Assembly: GCF_015694725.1 (NCBI RefSeq)
Contig: NZ_JADQDQ010000004.1
Location: 469,362 to 533,361 of the forward strand
Direction: 5' to 3'
DNA: 64,000 nt
Source: Hymenobacter jeongseonensis
Lineage (GTDB): Bacteria > Bacteroidota > Bacteroidia > Cytophagales > Hymenobacteraceae
Shown here: piece after piece, positions 34,309 through 42,829 of the stretch
Position numbering within the stretch: the stretch's first letter is position 1
How the letters are laid out: the number at the start of each line of letters is the position of its first letter
Program-made: the position numbers and the translations under genes
The notes under the pieces: model-generated
Told to the model about the DNA's origin: nothing
Databases searched by the model: none
Seen by the model: only the letters and a program-made list of their open reading frames with translations

Positions 34309-35277
34309 ATGAAACTTCCTTCTTTTGACCACCCAATGCGTATTTCCCGGGCCCGGGTCTTGTGGAAACTGGCGAAGGCCGCCCTGGACCGGGACCGCCC
34401 GGTGCTGGTGCAAATCGTGGTGACCCGCCGCTGCAACCTGGCCTGCGGCTACTGCTACGAGTACGACAAGGTATCCAAGCCCGTCCCCCTGTCCGAACTA
34501 AAAGCGCGGGTGGATGCCCTGCGCAAGCTCAAAACCGTGTTTGTGACGCTCAACGGGGGCGAGCCCTTGCTGCACCCGCACATCGCCGAGCTGGTCCGCT
34601 ACATTGCCGAAGCCGGCTTGGTGCCGATGATCAACACCAACGGCCACGTACTGAAGGCGCCGCTCATCAAGAGCCTGAACGCGGCCGGCCTGTTCGGCAT
34701 GCAATTGAGCTGCGACAGCCTGGAAGACAACGCAGTAACCGAGAAAAGCATGCGCCGGCTGCGGCCCAAGCTGGAGCTGCTGCGCGAGCACGCCCGGTTC
34801 ATGGTGCGCGTCAACGGCGTGCTGGGATCCGGCAACCCGGCCGAAATGGAGGAAGTGGCCCACGTGGTGGTCGGCTTCGGCTTTGGCTTCCAGTGCTCGC
34901 TCATGCGCGACAGCAGCGGGCAGGCCCTGCCCTTGGGCGCGGAAGCCATGAAATCCTACCTGCGCATTCGGGCCATGAAAGGCCGCTTGCCGCAAGTCCT
35001 TAACGACAACTTTCAGCTGCCCCTGGCCCGCGGCGAACGCAAGCACTGGAAGTGCCGCGCCGGGGCCCGGCACTTCGAGGTGGACGGGGCGGGCCTGGTG
35101 CACCTGTGCCAGCCCAAAACCGGCTCGCCGGCCAAGCCCCTGGCCGAGTACTCCGTGGAAGACATTCGGCGCCAGTTTGACTGCGGCAAATCGTGCGCGG
35201 CCCGCTGCCCCATTGCCTATGCCCACCTGGGCAGCCGGCTCGACGGCTTCCGGCGCCAGCAAAGCGCCCAAGCCTGA
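34309..35277 (+). CDS. Radical SAM enzyme with C-terminal Cys cluster
   Basis: 322 residues. CNLACGYC (C-x3-C-x2-C) at about residues 43-50 binds the 4Fe-4S cluster that cleaves S-adenosylmethionine; LNGGEPLLHP is the GGE motif. The C-terminus has CRAGARHFEVDGAGLVHLC and CGKSCAARC, a shortened SPASM-like extra cluster site. The family modifies peptides or builds cofactors; the target is unknown. ATG 34309 is chosen over upstream codons. It overlaps the following glycosyltransferase start (TGATG), indicating coupling. Confidence 0.85.
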   Translation: MKLPSFDHPMRISRARVLWKLAKAALDRDRPVLVQIVVTRRCNLACGYCYEYDKVSKPVPLSELKARVDALRKLKTVFVTLNGGEPLLHPHIAELVRYIAEAGLVPMINTNGHVLKAPLIKSLNAAGLFGMQLSCDSLEDNAVTEKSMRRLRPKLELLREHARFMVRVNGVLGSGNPAEMEEVAHVVVGFGFGFQCSLMRDSSGQALPLGAEAMKSYLRIRAMKGRLPQVLNDNFQLPLARGERKHWKCRAGARHFEVDGAGLVHLCQPKTGSPAKPLAEYSVEDIRRQFDCGKSCAARCPIAYAHLGSRLDGFRRQQSAQA

Positions 35278-36008
35278 TGGAGCTGAGTTTAATTATCCCG
35301 GCCTTCAACGAAGCGCAACGCATCGGGCCCACGTTGCAGCGCGTGCATCGGTTTCTGGCCGCGCGCCCCGCCCGCTTTGAAATCCTGGTGGTTGACGACG
35401 GCTCGACGGACGACACGGTAGCGCTGGTCACGGCCCTGGCCGGCAAGTTGCCCGGCCTGCGCGTGCTGTGCTCCCCGGCCAACCGGGGCAAAGGCCACGC
35501 GGTGCGGGTGGGCATGTTGGCCGCCACGGGCCGCGTCCGCCTGTTTTCCGACGCCGACGGCTCCACCCCCATCGAAGAGCTGGACCCGCTGCTGCAGGCG
35601 CTGGCGGCGGGAGCCGACATTGCCATCGGCTCCCGGTACCTGGCCGCTTCCCGGGTCACGCGGCCCCAGCCCTGGGGCCGCCGGGTCTGGAGCCGGCTCG
35701 TCAACCGGGTGGTGCAGCGCGTGCTGCTGCCCGGCGTCGTGGATACGCATTGCGGCTTCAAGGCCTTTACGGCCGCGGCGGCCGCGAAAACCTTTGCGGC
35801 CTGCACGGTGGACGGCTGGTCGTTTGACCTGGAAGTGCTGGCCCGGGCCCGCGCCCACGGGCTGCGCATCCGGGAAGTACCCGTGCGTTGGGAAAACGAC
35901 GAGCGCAGCAAGGCTCGTATTCGGCACCTTCCCCAAGAGATTGGGCACGTGTACCACCTTCGCCAGGAACTCCGTCACACCGAGAAGCAGCCAGATGATC
36001 GGCCCTAA
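35277..36008 (+). CDS. Family 2 glycosyltransferase, dolichyl-phosphate-mannose-synthase-like
   Basis: 243 residues. GT-A fold with SLIIPAFNEAQRIG at the N-terminus, VVDDGSTDDT, and the metal site in LFSDADGSTPIEEL; ERSKARIRHL-type basic tail. It should transfer a sugar from a nucleotide sugar to a polyprenyl phosphate or similar lipid at the inner membrane. No C-terminal membrane helices are present. It starts inside the stop region of the radical SAM gene, so the two products probably act in one pathway. Confidence 0.88.
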   Translation: MELSLIIPAFNEAQRIGPTLQRVHRFLAARPARFEILVVDDGSTDDTVALVTALAGKLPGLRVLCSPANRGKGHAVRVGMLAATGRVRLFSDADGSTPIEELDPLLQALAAGADIAIGSRYLAASRVTRPQPWGRRVWSRLVNRVVQRVLLPGVVDTHCGFKAFTAAAAAKTFAACTVDGWSFDLEVLARARAHGLRIREVPVRWENDERSKARIRHLPQEIGHVYHLRQELRHTEKQPDDRP

Positions 36009-36170
36009 CTGAGGTGCACGAGTGTATGGGTTTGGCCTCCGCGGCAGGCGGGCATCTTATTGAAATCAGGACCGAAGGAATGCTTTGATGGACCAGGCAC
36101 GTTGAACGGAGCGACTCCTGGGTACACGCAAGTAGTCCCAAGTGCAAAACGATGACTTAAATCTCGGTTG

Positions 36171-36183
36171 GTTTACTGTAAAC
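36171..36183. promoter_or_regulatory. Palindrome GTTTACTGTAAAC, candidate TetR operator
   Basis: A perfect 13-bp palindrome 65 nt upstream of the TetR-PvcA fusion start. Because that protein carries an N-terminal TetR DNA-binding domain, it could bind here and control its own operon. This is inference from position and symmetry. Confidence 0.45.
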
Positions 36184-36247
36184 TCGTTGCCCGGCTAGTG
36201 CTGCACTCCTGCATTAGGAGCAGAAGAAAGGGAATTCAGATTTTAGC

Positions 36248-37933
36248 ATGCGTGCCCCCGGCTTCGCTACCTTTAACGAAACGCTTGATGCCCTTTCCCA
36301 CGCTTACCTGCCTGTTTTGACAACCCCGCTTTCTGCCTTGCCCTTTGCTGTTCCATCGGCCCGTCGGCTCTTACTTGATACCGGCCTGGACTTATTAGAA
36401 AAGCAGGGTTTCCACGACGTGTCCATCGCCGACATTGCCGCGGCGGCGGGGCAACCGTTAGCCGAGGCGTACCGCTACTTTGGTTCCAAAAACGACTTCG
36501 TGCTGGGCCTCTACCAGCGCATTCACAACGAGCTAGAGGCCAGCGCACCCGACCTCCCCACCGGCCCGATAGCCTTGCGCTTTCAGGTGCTGGTGCGCCA
36601 GAAGCTTACGTTGCTTGCGCCGCACCGCCGCCTGCTTCGTTCACAAATGGCCACGTTGCTCGACGCCGAAGCGCCCACCGGCGTGCTCAGCCCTGAAACG
36701 GAAAGCATCCGGCTGCGCGGGCTGGCGCTGTTTGAAGTGGTGGTAAATGGTGCCACCGACGCGCCTGCGGAAGCGCTGACGGCGCAACTGGCCCAGGCAT
36801 TGTATGCCGCGCACTGGGGCGTGCTGGGGCTGCGCCTGCTTGACCGCTCGGCCGATGGCCAAGCCACTGACAACCTGCTCGAAATGCTGAGTGCCGGATT
36901 GGCCATGACCACGCCGCAGCTCTCGACCCTATTTGGGCCGTTGCTACTGGGCCAGGTGTCCACGGCCATTGGGCAGTTTTTGGAGGTGGCGCCGGAAGTA
37001 GATTTTGACGTCGCCCGGCGCGTGGCCAAATTGCTTATGCTGCACCGCAAGGTGCTGCGCACCGGCCCCGACGACCCGGCCGCGCCCGATGAGCAGAGCA
37101 TTGCCTTGCAGCTGCCCAAGCTGCACTACTACATCCGCCAAGGCCTGGCAATCCACCTGATTCTGCCCGCGTTTCCGGCGAAGTCACCCAATCCCCACAA
37201 AGTGCTGGGCAAGCTCCCCGACCTGGGCGAAGAAATTGCGCTCACGTTTTTGCAGAGCCTCTGCGACGACATCCGGCAGGTGTATGCGCCAGGCGCCCGC
37301 ATTAGCGTTTGCGCCGACGGGCGCGTGTTCGCCGACCTCGTGCAGGTGAGCGACGCGGACGTGTCGGCCTACAACGAGGTGTTGAAGCAGCAACTGCGGC
37401 AATTGGGCACGACGGACGTGGCCGTGGTAAACCTCGAAGACCTGCTGGCCACCACCTCCTTCGACGAGGCCCGCACCTGGGTTGTGGCCCACTACGGCGA
37501 GCCGCTGAACGAGCTCAAGGCCCGCGTGCGCGACACCGCGCACCACCGCGCCCTGTTCAACGGCATCCACCGCTTCGTGTCGGAAGACGGCCTGGCGCTG
37601 GCGCCTGAAAAAAGCAAGAACCGGGTGAAGGAAGAAAGCAAGGAAGTGGCCTACGAAGTCATCCGCCGCAGCAACGCCTGGACGCGGCTGCTGGCCCAGG
37701 AGTTTCCCCACGCGGTGCGCCTGAGCATCCACCCCCAGCACCCGCATTCCGACAAAATCGGCCTGCGCATCACCCGCGCTGTCGACGACTGGCTCACGCC
37801 CTGGCACGGCGTGGTGGTGCTGCGCGACAACGACTACGTGCTGATGAAGCGCCACCAAGCCGAAGAACTGGGCGCTGAGCTGGTGGAGAAAGACGGGCGA
37901 CCCAGCCACTTCGTCGCCGGCCCGAATTCTTAA
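36248..37933 (+). CDS. TetR regulator fused to PvcA/DIT1-type isocyanide synthase
   Basis: 561 residues. Residues about 36-85 form a TetR HTH (LLDTGLDLLEKQGFHDVSI, then AEAYRYFGSKNDFVLGLY), followed by a helical TetR-like effector domain to about 210. From about 285 to the end it matches isocyanide (isonitrile) synthases: LILPAFPAKSPNPHKVLG, ARISVCADGRVFADLV, LFNGIHRFVSEDG, AVRLSIHPQHPHSDKIG and DDWLTPWHGVVVLRD. PvcA-type enzymes convert the amino group of Tyr or Trp to an isonitrile using ribulose-5-phosphate. The fusion could couple regulation to synthesis. Substrate choice cannot be read. The PvcB-like gene follows after 95 nt. Confidence 0.85.
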   Translation: MRAPGFATFNETLDALSHAYLPVLTTPLSALPFAVPSARRLLLDTGLDLLEKQGFHDVSIADIAAAAGQPLAEAYRYFGSKNDFVLGLYQRIHNELEASAPDLPTGPIALRFQVLVRQKLTLLAPHRRLLRSQMATLLDAEAPTGVLSPETESIRLRGLALFEVVVNGATDAPAEALTAQLAQALYAAHWGVLGLRLLDRSADGQATDNLLEMLSAGLAMTTPQLSTLFGPLLLGQVSTAIGQFLEVAPEVDFDVARRVAKLLMLHRKVLRTGPDDPAAPDEQSIALQLPKLHYYIRQGLAIHLILPAFPAKSPNPHKVLGKLPDLGEEIALTFLQSLCDDIRQVYAPGARISVCADGRVFADLVQVSDADVSAYNEVLKQQLRQLGTTDVAVVNLEDLLATTSFDEARTWVVAHYGEPLNELKARVRDTAHHRALFNGIHRFVSEDGLALAPEKSKNRVKEESKEVAYEVIRRSNAWTRLLAQEFPHAVRLSIHPQHPHSDKIGLRITRAVDDWLTPWHGVVVLRDNDYVLMKRHQAEELGAELVEKDGRPSHFVAGPNS

Positions 37934-38028
37934 CCAACCCGTCCGAATTATCCACCACGACGCGCGCCTCGGTACCGCACCTTTGCGGCGGTCATCAGGT
38001 ATTGGTGCGCCCCTCCTCCCCGTTTCGT

Positions 38029-39792
38029 ATGCCCGCCTATTCCCTCGAACCCCAAGCGCCCTTTGGCCTGCTCGTGCGGGCCAGCGCCCCCGGCCAAACC
38101 ATCGCCGGCATTACCGCCGACCAGATAACCGCGTGGGTACAAGCGCACCGCATCCTGATTTTTCGAGGGTTTGAGCTGTTCGACAAAACGCAGTTTGCGC
38201 TCTACGCCCAGCAGCTGGGCGAGCCGCTGCAGTGGCCCTTCGGCGCCATCAACGAGCTGAAGGTGAAGCCCGACGCCAAGAACTACCTCTACACGCCCAG
38301 CGCCGTGCCGCTGCACTGGGACGGCGCCTTTATCGGCCGCATCCCCTACCTTATTTTCTTTCAGTGCGTGAAAGCGCCCCGCGCCGAGGACCGCGGCGGC
38401 ACCACCTTCGCCGATACTGGCCGGGCCCTGGCCCGCGCCACGGCCGCGCAACGCGCCCGCTGGGCCACCGCCACGCTGCGCTACCGCACCGAAAAAATTG
38501 TGCACTACGGCGGCACCCTCACCCAGCCCCTCACGCAAGCCCACCCCGTCACCGGCGAGGCCACGCTGCGCTTCGCCGAGCCGGTGCACGACCTCAACCC
38601 CGTGAATGTGGAAGTACTCGACGCCACCTCCACCGAGCAAGCCGACCTGATTGCCGAACTGCAAGCCGCGCTCTACGCCCCGGAAGTGTTTTACATTCAC
38701 ACCTGGAAAGACAACGACATTGTGCTGGCCGACAACCACGTGCTGCTGCACGGCCGCGACGCGTTTCTCAACCCCAACGAGCGGCACATCCAGCGCATCA
38801 ACCTGCTGGCGCGGCCCGCACAGGGCGGCCTGGCCCAGTTTCTGAAAAACAGCAAGACGCTGCGCCGCACCGAGTTTCTCATTGCCGAAATCCCGATTTT
38901 CCTCATTCCCATCCTGCTCAGCGCCGAAGATTTTCGCTTCCTGAAAACGCCGAAGCTGTACGTAGGTTTGGCCGGTATCTACCTGCTTTTCAACTTTGGC
39001 GACATGGTAAATGCTTACGCTGACCGCCGCGTGGACGCCGTGTACAAAAGCCACTTATCCAACGCCGTTTTCGAGCTGGGCGACCGGGGCGTGCGCTGGC
39101 AGATGCGGGCTTCATTGGCCGGCACAGTGCTTATCAGCGTCTGGCTGACGCGCCATACCGGGCGCTGGCAATTCGTGCCGCTCACCGTCATTGGGTGGGC
39201 GCTGGGCTTCCAGTATTCGTGGCGGCCCCTCCACTTCAAGTCGCGCGGGCTGTGGCAACTGGCGGCGCTGTGGGCCGTGATTTTCTTCGGTCCCATGGCT
39301 TACACCGGCAGCCTGGTGACGCGCTTCCCCAAGCCAGCTGTCCTCACGCTGGCTGCCGCCTACGGCCTGCTCCAGGTGGGCGTGCTGATGCTCAACAACG
39401 CCGAAGATTTTACCGAAGACCAGGCGGCGGGCCTCAACACCGCCATTGTGGCGCTGGGCTTGCACCGCAGCATGCGCGTCGCCCAGGCCCTGACCAGCGG
39501 CGCGGGGCTGCTGGCGCTGGGCAGCTTCGCGTACTTATTCAAGGCCGAAAAACTGCCCAAAGCCGCTTACGTGGCCCTGCTGCCATTGGCCGGCGCCGTG
39601 GCGTACGTGGCCCAAGGCTACGAGACCATCAACCAGAAAATAGCCGCCAAAGACGAACCTGCCGCCACCGCCATACTCAAGGAAAACGGCATGTTAGTGC
39701 CCCAGTGGCTAAAGGCCACCGCCTACACCAGCCTGCTGGCCGCCAGCGTGCTGTTCGCGGCCCGCGTACTGCGCCAGCCGAAACTGGCTTGA
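38029..39792 (+). CDS. PvcB-type Fe(II)/2-oxoglutarate oxygenase fused to UbiA prenyltransferase
   Basis: 587 residues. Residues 1-270 are a TauD/PvcB oxygenase with iron ligands His96 and Asp98 (LHWDG), distal His241 and Arg243 in LLHGRDAF. From about 285, eight or nine membrane helices form a UbiA-type prenyltransferase with motif N328-x3-D332-x3-D336 (NAYADRRVD) and second motif D460-x3-D464 (EDFTED). PvcB enzymes oxidise the isonitrile formed by PvcA. UbiA enzymes attach prenyl chains to aromatic acceptors in the membrane. A single protein combining both suggests a prenylated isocyanide product. ATG 38029 is chosen over a TTG at 38002. Confidence 0.85.
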   Translation: MPAYSLEPQAPFGLLVRASAPGQTIAGITADQITAWVQAHRILIFRGFELFDKTQFALYAQQLGEPLQWPFGAINELKVKPDAKNYLYTPSAVPLHWDGAFIGRIPYLIFFQCVKAPRAEDRGGTTFADTGRALARATAAQRARWATATLRYRTEKIVHYGGTLTQPLTQAHPVTGEATLRFAEPVHDLNPVNVEVLDATSTEQADLIAELQAALYAPEVFYIHTWKDNDIVLADNHVLLHGRDAFLNPNERHIQRINLLARPAQGGLAQFLKNSKTLRRTEFLIAEIPIFLIPILLSAEDFRFLKTPKLYVGLAGIYLLFNFGDMVNAYADRRVDAVYKSHLSNAVFELGDRGVRWQMRASLAGTVLISVWLTRHTGRWQFVPLTVIGWALGFQYSWRPLHFKSRGLWQLAALWAVIFFGPMAYTGSLVTRFPKPAVLTLAAAYGLLQVGVLMLNNAEDFTEDQAAGLNTAIVALGLHRSMRVAQALTSGAGLLALGSFAYLFKAEKLPKAAYVALLPLAGAVAYVAQGYETINQKIAAKDEPAATAILKENGMLVPQWLKATAYTSLLAASVLFAARVLRQPKLA

Positions 39793-39882
39793 ACGAAAGG
39801 ATGCGGCCATGCCGCGACTGCGCTCCGCAGGAACGTGCTTTCTCTGCTTCTCTGATTTTGCCTAGCTGACTACATCATATCC

Positions 39883-41055
39883 ATGCCATCCCCCGCAACC
39901 AGCGCACCCCAGAAAATGCCCGCCGAGCTTTACGACTGCGCCATCATTGGCGGGGGCGTGGCGGGGCTGACGCTGGCCCTGCAACTGGCGCAGGCGGGGC
40001 GAAAGGTGGTGCTGTTTGAGAAGGAGACGTATCCGTTTCACCGCGTGTGCGGCGAGTACATCTCCATGGAAAACTACGATTTTCTGTGCCGCCTGGGCGT
40101 GCCGCTGGCCGAGATGGACCTGCCAAAGATGACGCGCTTTACCGTGTCGTCGCCCACGGGTGAGGCGCTGCATCACCCACTCGATATTGGCGGCCTGGGC
40201 ATCACCCGCTACGTGCTGGACCAATTGCTGGCCCGGTTGGCCACCGAGTACGGCGCCACCATTTGGGAGGGCACCAAGGTGACGGACGTGGGTTTCGCCG
40301 ACGAGCAGTTCACCATCTCGGTGGCAGGCGGCGCCACGTACCAGGCGCGCACCGCCTGCGGGGCCTGGGGCAAGCACGCCAACCTCGACAGCAAGTTGCA
40401 GCGCTCCTTTCTGGAGCCCAGCCGCCAGGGCCGCCAGTTTGTGGCCGTCAAGTACCACTTGCAAATAGATCATTTTCCGCAGGATTTGGTGGAAATGCAC
40501 AACTTCCGGGACGGCTACTGCGGCCTCTCGCCGGTGCCCGGCGGCCTAACCAACTGCAGCTATATCAGCGACGTGCGCAACTTGCGCGCTCACGGTAACA
40601 GCGTGGCCGAGATGGAACGCCAGGTGCTCATGCAAAATCCACTGCTTCGCCCCTACTTGCAGGAAGCCCAGCGCGAAGGCAACCCACCGATTGTCATTTC
40701 CCAAATTACCTTCCGCGAGCGCTCCACCGTGGACGCCCACGTGCTGATGCTGGGCGACGCGGCCGGTACCATTGCCCCGCTGGCCGGCAACGGCATGAGC
40801 ATGGGCATGAACGCAAGCTTCCTGCTCCACGGCCTGCTGCTGGAGTTCCTGGAGGGCCGCATTTCCCGTGCCGAACTGGAACAGCAGTACACCCGCGCCT
40901 GGCGGCGCTTGCTGCTGCTGCGCATCACGGCGGGCCGCTTCATCCACCAGTTTTTTGGTCGTCCTTCGCTCACGACCCTTGCTATCCAAGTTCTGAAACG
41001 AGTGCCTGGGCTAACGAATCAGGTGCTTAAACTAACGCACGGCAGAAGCTACTAA
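39883..41055 (+). CDS. FAD-dependent oxidoreductase, geranylgeranyl-reductase/halogenase-like group
   Basis: 390 residues. Rossmann motif IIGGGVAGLTLALQL (G23, G25, G28) with the acidic end VVLFEKE, then CGEY. The second FAD motif is LMLGDAAGTIAPLAGNGMS. The group contains geranylgeranyl reductases, PHBH-type monooxygenases and flavin halogenases. No K-x-G-x-G halogenase signature other than the Rossmann loop and no W-x-W-x-I-P motif is seen, so a reductase or monooxygenase is likelier. It completes the isocyanide locus, probably tailoring the prenyl chain or the aromatic part. It begins 90 nt after the fusion gene. Confidence 0.82.
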   Translation: MPSPATSAPQKMPAELYDCAIIGGGVAGLTLALQLAQAGRKVVLFEKETYPFHRVCGEYISMENYDFLCRLGVPLAEMDLPKMTRFTVSSPTGEALHHPLDIGGLGITRYVLDQLLARLATEYGATIWEGTKVTDVGFADEQFTISVAGGATYQARTACGAWGKHANLDSKLQRSFLEPSRQGRQFVAVKYHLQIDHFPQDLVEMHNFRDGYCGLSPVPGGLTNCSYISDVRNLRAHGNSVAEMERQVLMQNPLLRPYLQEAQREGNPPIVISQITFRERSTVDAHVLMLGDAAGTIAPLAGNGMSMGMNASFLLHGLLLEFLEGRISRAELEQQYTRAWRRLLLLRITAGRFIHQFFGRPSLTTLAIQVLKRVPGLTNQVLKLTHGRSY

Positions 41056-41100
41056 GGCCGTGGTCTCGAAGTAAACAGCGGCAATAATGCTGCGCCTTCC

Positions 41101-41137
41101 GTTCATCATAAGGGTCCGAAAAGTAAAAGAAGGGTTC
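41101..41137 (+). repeat. Array repeat copy 2
   Basis: Short form: GTTCATCATAAGGGTCCG then AAAAGTAAAAGAAGGGTT. It follows the FAD gene and precedes the first small cassette gene. Confidence 0.75.
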
Positions 41138-41155
41138 ACGTATCGTAGTGGTCCC

Positions 41156-41177
41156 GTAGTGGCTGCTGTGCCACTAC
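41156..41177 (+). terminator. Possible hairpin GTAGTGG/CCACTAC
   Basis: A 7-bp stem with 8-nt loop followed by three T. It may end the isocyanide operon transcript; support is modest. Confidence 0.35.
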
Positions 41178-41248
41178 TTTCGGGGCTCGTTCCCGCTGCG
41201 TGCCCCTGCATGCAACATGCGTAAAGAAAGCCGTTAATTTGCTCCTAC

Positions 41249-41815
41249 ATGAACCCTTTCCTTGCTTCGCGGCGGATGATTCGTTGGTCCGTGGTGGTGT
41301 TGCTGGCCGCCGCCTGCCAGCAGGAGAAGCAGGTGCACCAGGATTCCGAGGTGGAAGTCGTGTACCGGTTCCATCTCCAGACCACCCTGCAGCTCGCGAA
41401 ACCAGCAACCATACCGGTTGAAATAGCCCCGCGGTTTCGTCGATTTCCCACCGAAACCGCGGCCAACAACTTTCGGTTTCGACACGAACGCCTGCTGCGG
41501 TTTGTCGCCCTGGAGGCAGACTCGGGGGTCCGGCACGCCTTGCGCGCGGACTGCCTGGCCACGCCCAATGGGTCCAACGAACTCGCCGTCTTACGCCAGC
41601 AAGTAGCGGTGCTCCGACACCAAACGGACCTGCGTCCCCCGAATGAGCAAGGCGCGCCCGTTCGGCTAACGTTCTCCGCGTCCTGTACCCCCGGCGATGG
41701 CCGAAACTATTACTATGTCGAGACCAACGTGGCGCGCCTCCGGTATTCGCGCGGGGATGTGTACGTGGTGCGTAATGGCGCCGTGGAACGCACAGTCAAC
41801 GTTTGGATGACGTAG
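41249..41815 (+). CDS. Small lipoprotein of unknown function (cassette gene)
   Basis: 188 residues. Signal with lipobox LLAAAC at residues 18-23 (VVVLLAAACQQEKQ), then a Glu/Arg-rich beta-type domain ending VERTVNVWMT. No family recognised. It is the first gene of the repeat-bounded array: copy 2 of the repeat is 112 nt upstream and copy 3 is 28 nt downstream. Base composition and codon use match the rest of the chromosome. Confidence 0.65.
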   Translation: MNPFLASRRMIRWSVVVLLAAACQQEKQVHQDSEVEVVYRFHLQTTLQLAKPATIPVEIAPRFRRFPTETAANNFRFRHERLLRFVALEADSGVRHALRADCLATPNGSNELAVLRQQVAVLRHQTDLRPPNEQGAPVRLTFSASCTPGDGRNYYYVETNVARLRYSRGDVYVVRNGAVERTVNVWMT

Positions 41816-41842
41816 CTTACCGTTGGGGGAACCGTTTGTCCG

Positions 41843-41889
41843 GTTCACTTTAACGGTCGTGCCGTGCACGCGCTTCGTTCAGCGGAAGG
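41843..41889 (+). repeat. Array repeat copy 3 (long form)
   Basis: GTTCACTTTAACGGTCGTG then CCGTGCACGCGCTTCGTTCAG-type extension. The stop of the next, minus-strand gene (41879) lies within it. Confidence 0.75.
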
Positions 41890-42148
41890 ACGGCCAGGCG
41901 AAATAGAGCACCGCTCCTTGCAGCAGCGTCAGCCCCAGGGTCACGCCCCAAAAAGCGGCTTTGCGGTTTTTGTGGTGCAGCAGCCAAATGGCCGCCCACG
42001 CGCCGGGCGCGGTGCCGGGCAACGTGGCCAGGTGCAGCGTGGTTTCGGCCAGGCGCCGCTGGCCCCGTTGGGCGTTGCGTTTATCCCAGGCGAAGAGCAG
42101 GAAACACAGCAGGTTGAACAACAACAGGCCAGTTAGGACTATTTTCAT
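41879..42148 (-). CDS. DUF1294 family small membrane protein (cassette gene)
   Basis: 89 residues. Helix LLLFNLLCFLLFAWDKRNAQ followed by RRLAETTLHLATLPGTAPGA, then HHKNRKAAFWGVTL, which are the DUF1294 hallmarks (DK-A, RIPE-like, RHK). It sits in the inner membrane. DUF1294 has no proven function. It is flanked by long copy 3 and short copy 4 of the repeat and points left, opposite to its neighbours. Confidence 0.75.
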   Translation of the reverse strand: MKIVLTGLLLFNLLCFLLFAWDKRNAQRGQRRLAETTLHLATLPGTAPGAWAAIWLLHHKNRKAAFWGVTLGLTLLQGAVLYFAWPSFR

Positions 42149-42170
42149 GGTGACCGCAAGATAGAGAGGC

Positions 42171-42207
42171 GTTCAGCAAAAGGGTCCGAACAGTAAAAGG
42201 AGGGTTA
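42171..42207 (+). repeat. Array repeat copy 4
   Basis: GTTCAGCAAAAGGGTCCG then AACAGTAAAAGGAGGGTTA. It lies between divergently oriented genes. Confidence 0.8.
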
Positions 42208-42233
42208 CTTTCGGCCTTGCCTAGGTCAGCTCC

Positions 42234-42719
42234 ATGAAGGGTTTCTGGTTACTGCTCGTCCTCGCCCCCGCGTGTTCCCCCGGCACCCCGCCCCCCTCCG
42301 TGGCCGTCGAGGTGCAGGTCGGGCTGCCCCGTGCGAACACCGACGACTACTTGGAGGGCCCGGGCCTGGGCGTGCGGCTGAAAATGACGAACCTCACCAA
42401 CGCCCCACTGGTGTTTGGCGGGAGCACGGACTGTGCGGCGCGTCCTTATCCGCTGGTGGTCGAACACCCCAACGGGAAATTGCGGCTGCACGCCGCAAGC
42501 CGCGATTGCCGGCCCCTCACCATCCCGCAGCACGCGAGCCGCTATCCCGTCCTGTTGGCGAAGGGGCGGGAGGTACTCGACGCCTACGATTTCACCGACT
42601 CGTCCTATGCCACGCTCATTGCCTTGGAACGCGAATGTCGCGTGGTGTACGTCCAGCCGGACGGCCGGGCACCGGGCAAGGTCGGCAGCTTCCGGGTACA
42701 CTATCGCAAGCAGCCTTAG
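42234..42719 (+). CDS. Small lipoprotein of unknown function (cassette gene)
   Basis: 161 residues. Signal with lipobox LAPAC at about residues 10-14, then a beta-rich domain: VAVEVQVGLPRANTDDYLEG, LKMTNLTNAPLVFGG and a terminal VGSFRVHYRKQP, the pattern of an immunoglobulin-like fold. Three Cys in the body may form disulfides. Unknown family. Its right side has the long repeat copy 5, 37 nt after the stop. Confidence 0.65.
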   Translation: MKGFWLLLVLAPACSPGTPPPSVAVEVQVGLPRANTDDYLEGPGLGVRLKMTNLTNAPLVFGGSTDCAARPYPLVVEHPNGKLRLHAASRDCRPLTIPQHASRYPVLLAKGREVLDAYDFTDSSYATLIALERECRVVYVQPDGRAPGKVGSFRVHYRKQP

Positions 42720-42756
42720 GTATTCATTCCAACGCTGTTCGTACCCACTTCGCTGC

Positions 42757-42808
42757 GTTCACTTTAACGGTACTGCGGTAAACATACGCTGTTCAAAGTA
42801 AGGAGCGG
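42757..42808 (+). repeat. Array repeat copy 5 (long form)
   Basis: GTTCACTTTAACGGTACTG, GCGGTAAACATACGCT, then GTTCAAAGTAAGGAGCG. Left ACTTTAAC and right GTTCAAAGT pair with one extra C on the right, a bulged stem. Confidence 0.8.
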
Positions 42809-42829
42809 ATGCTCGAACGAGCTCCTCCT

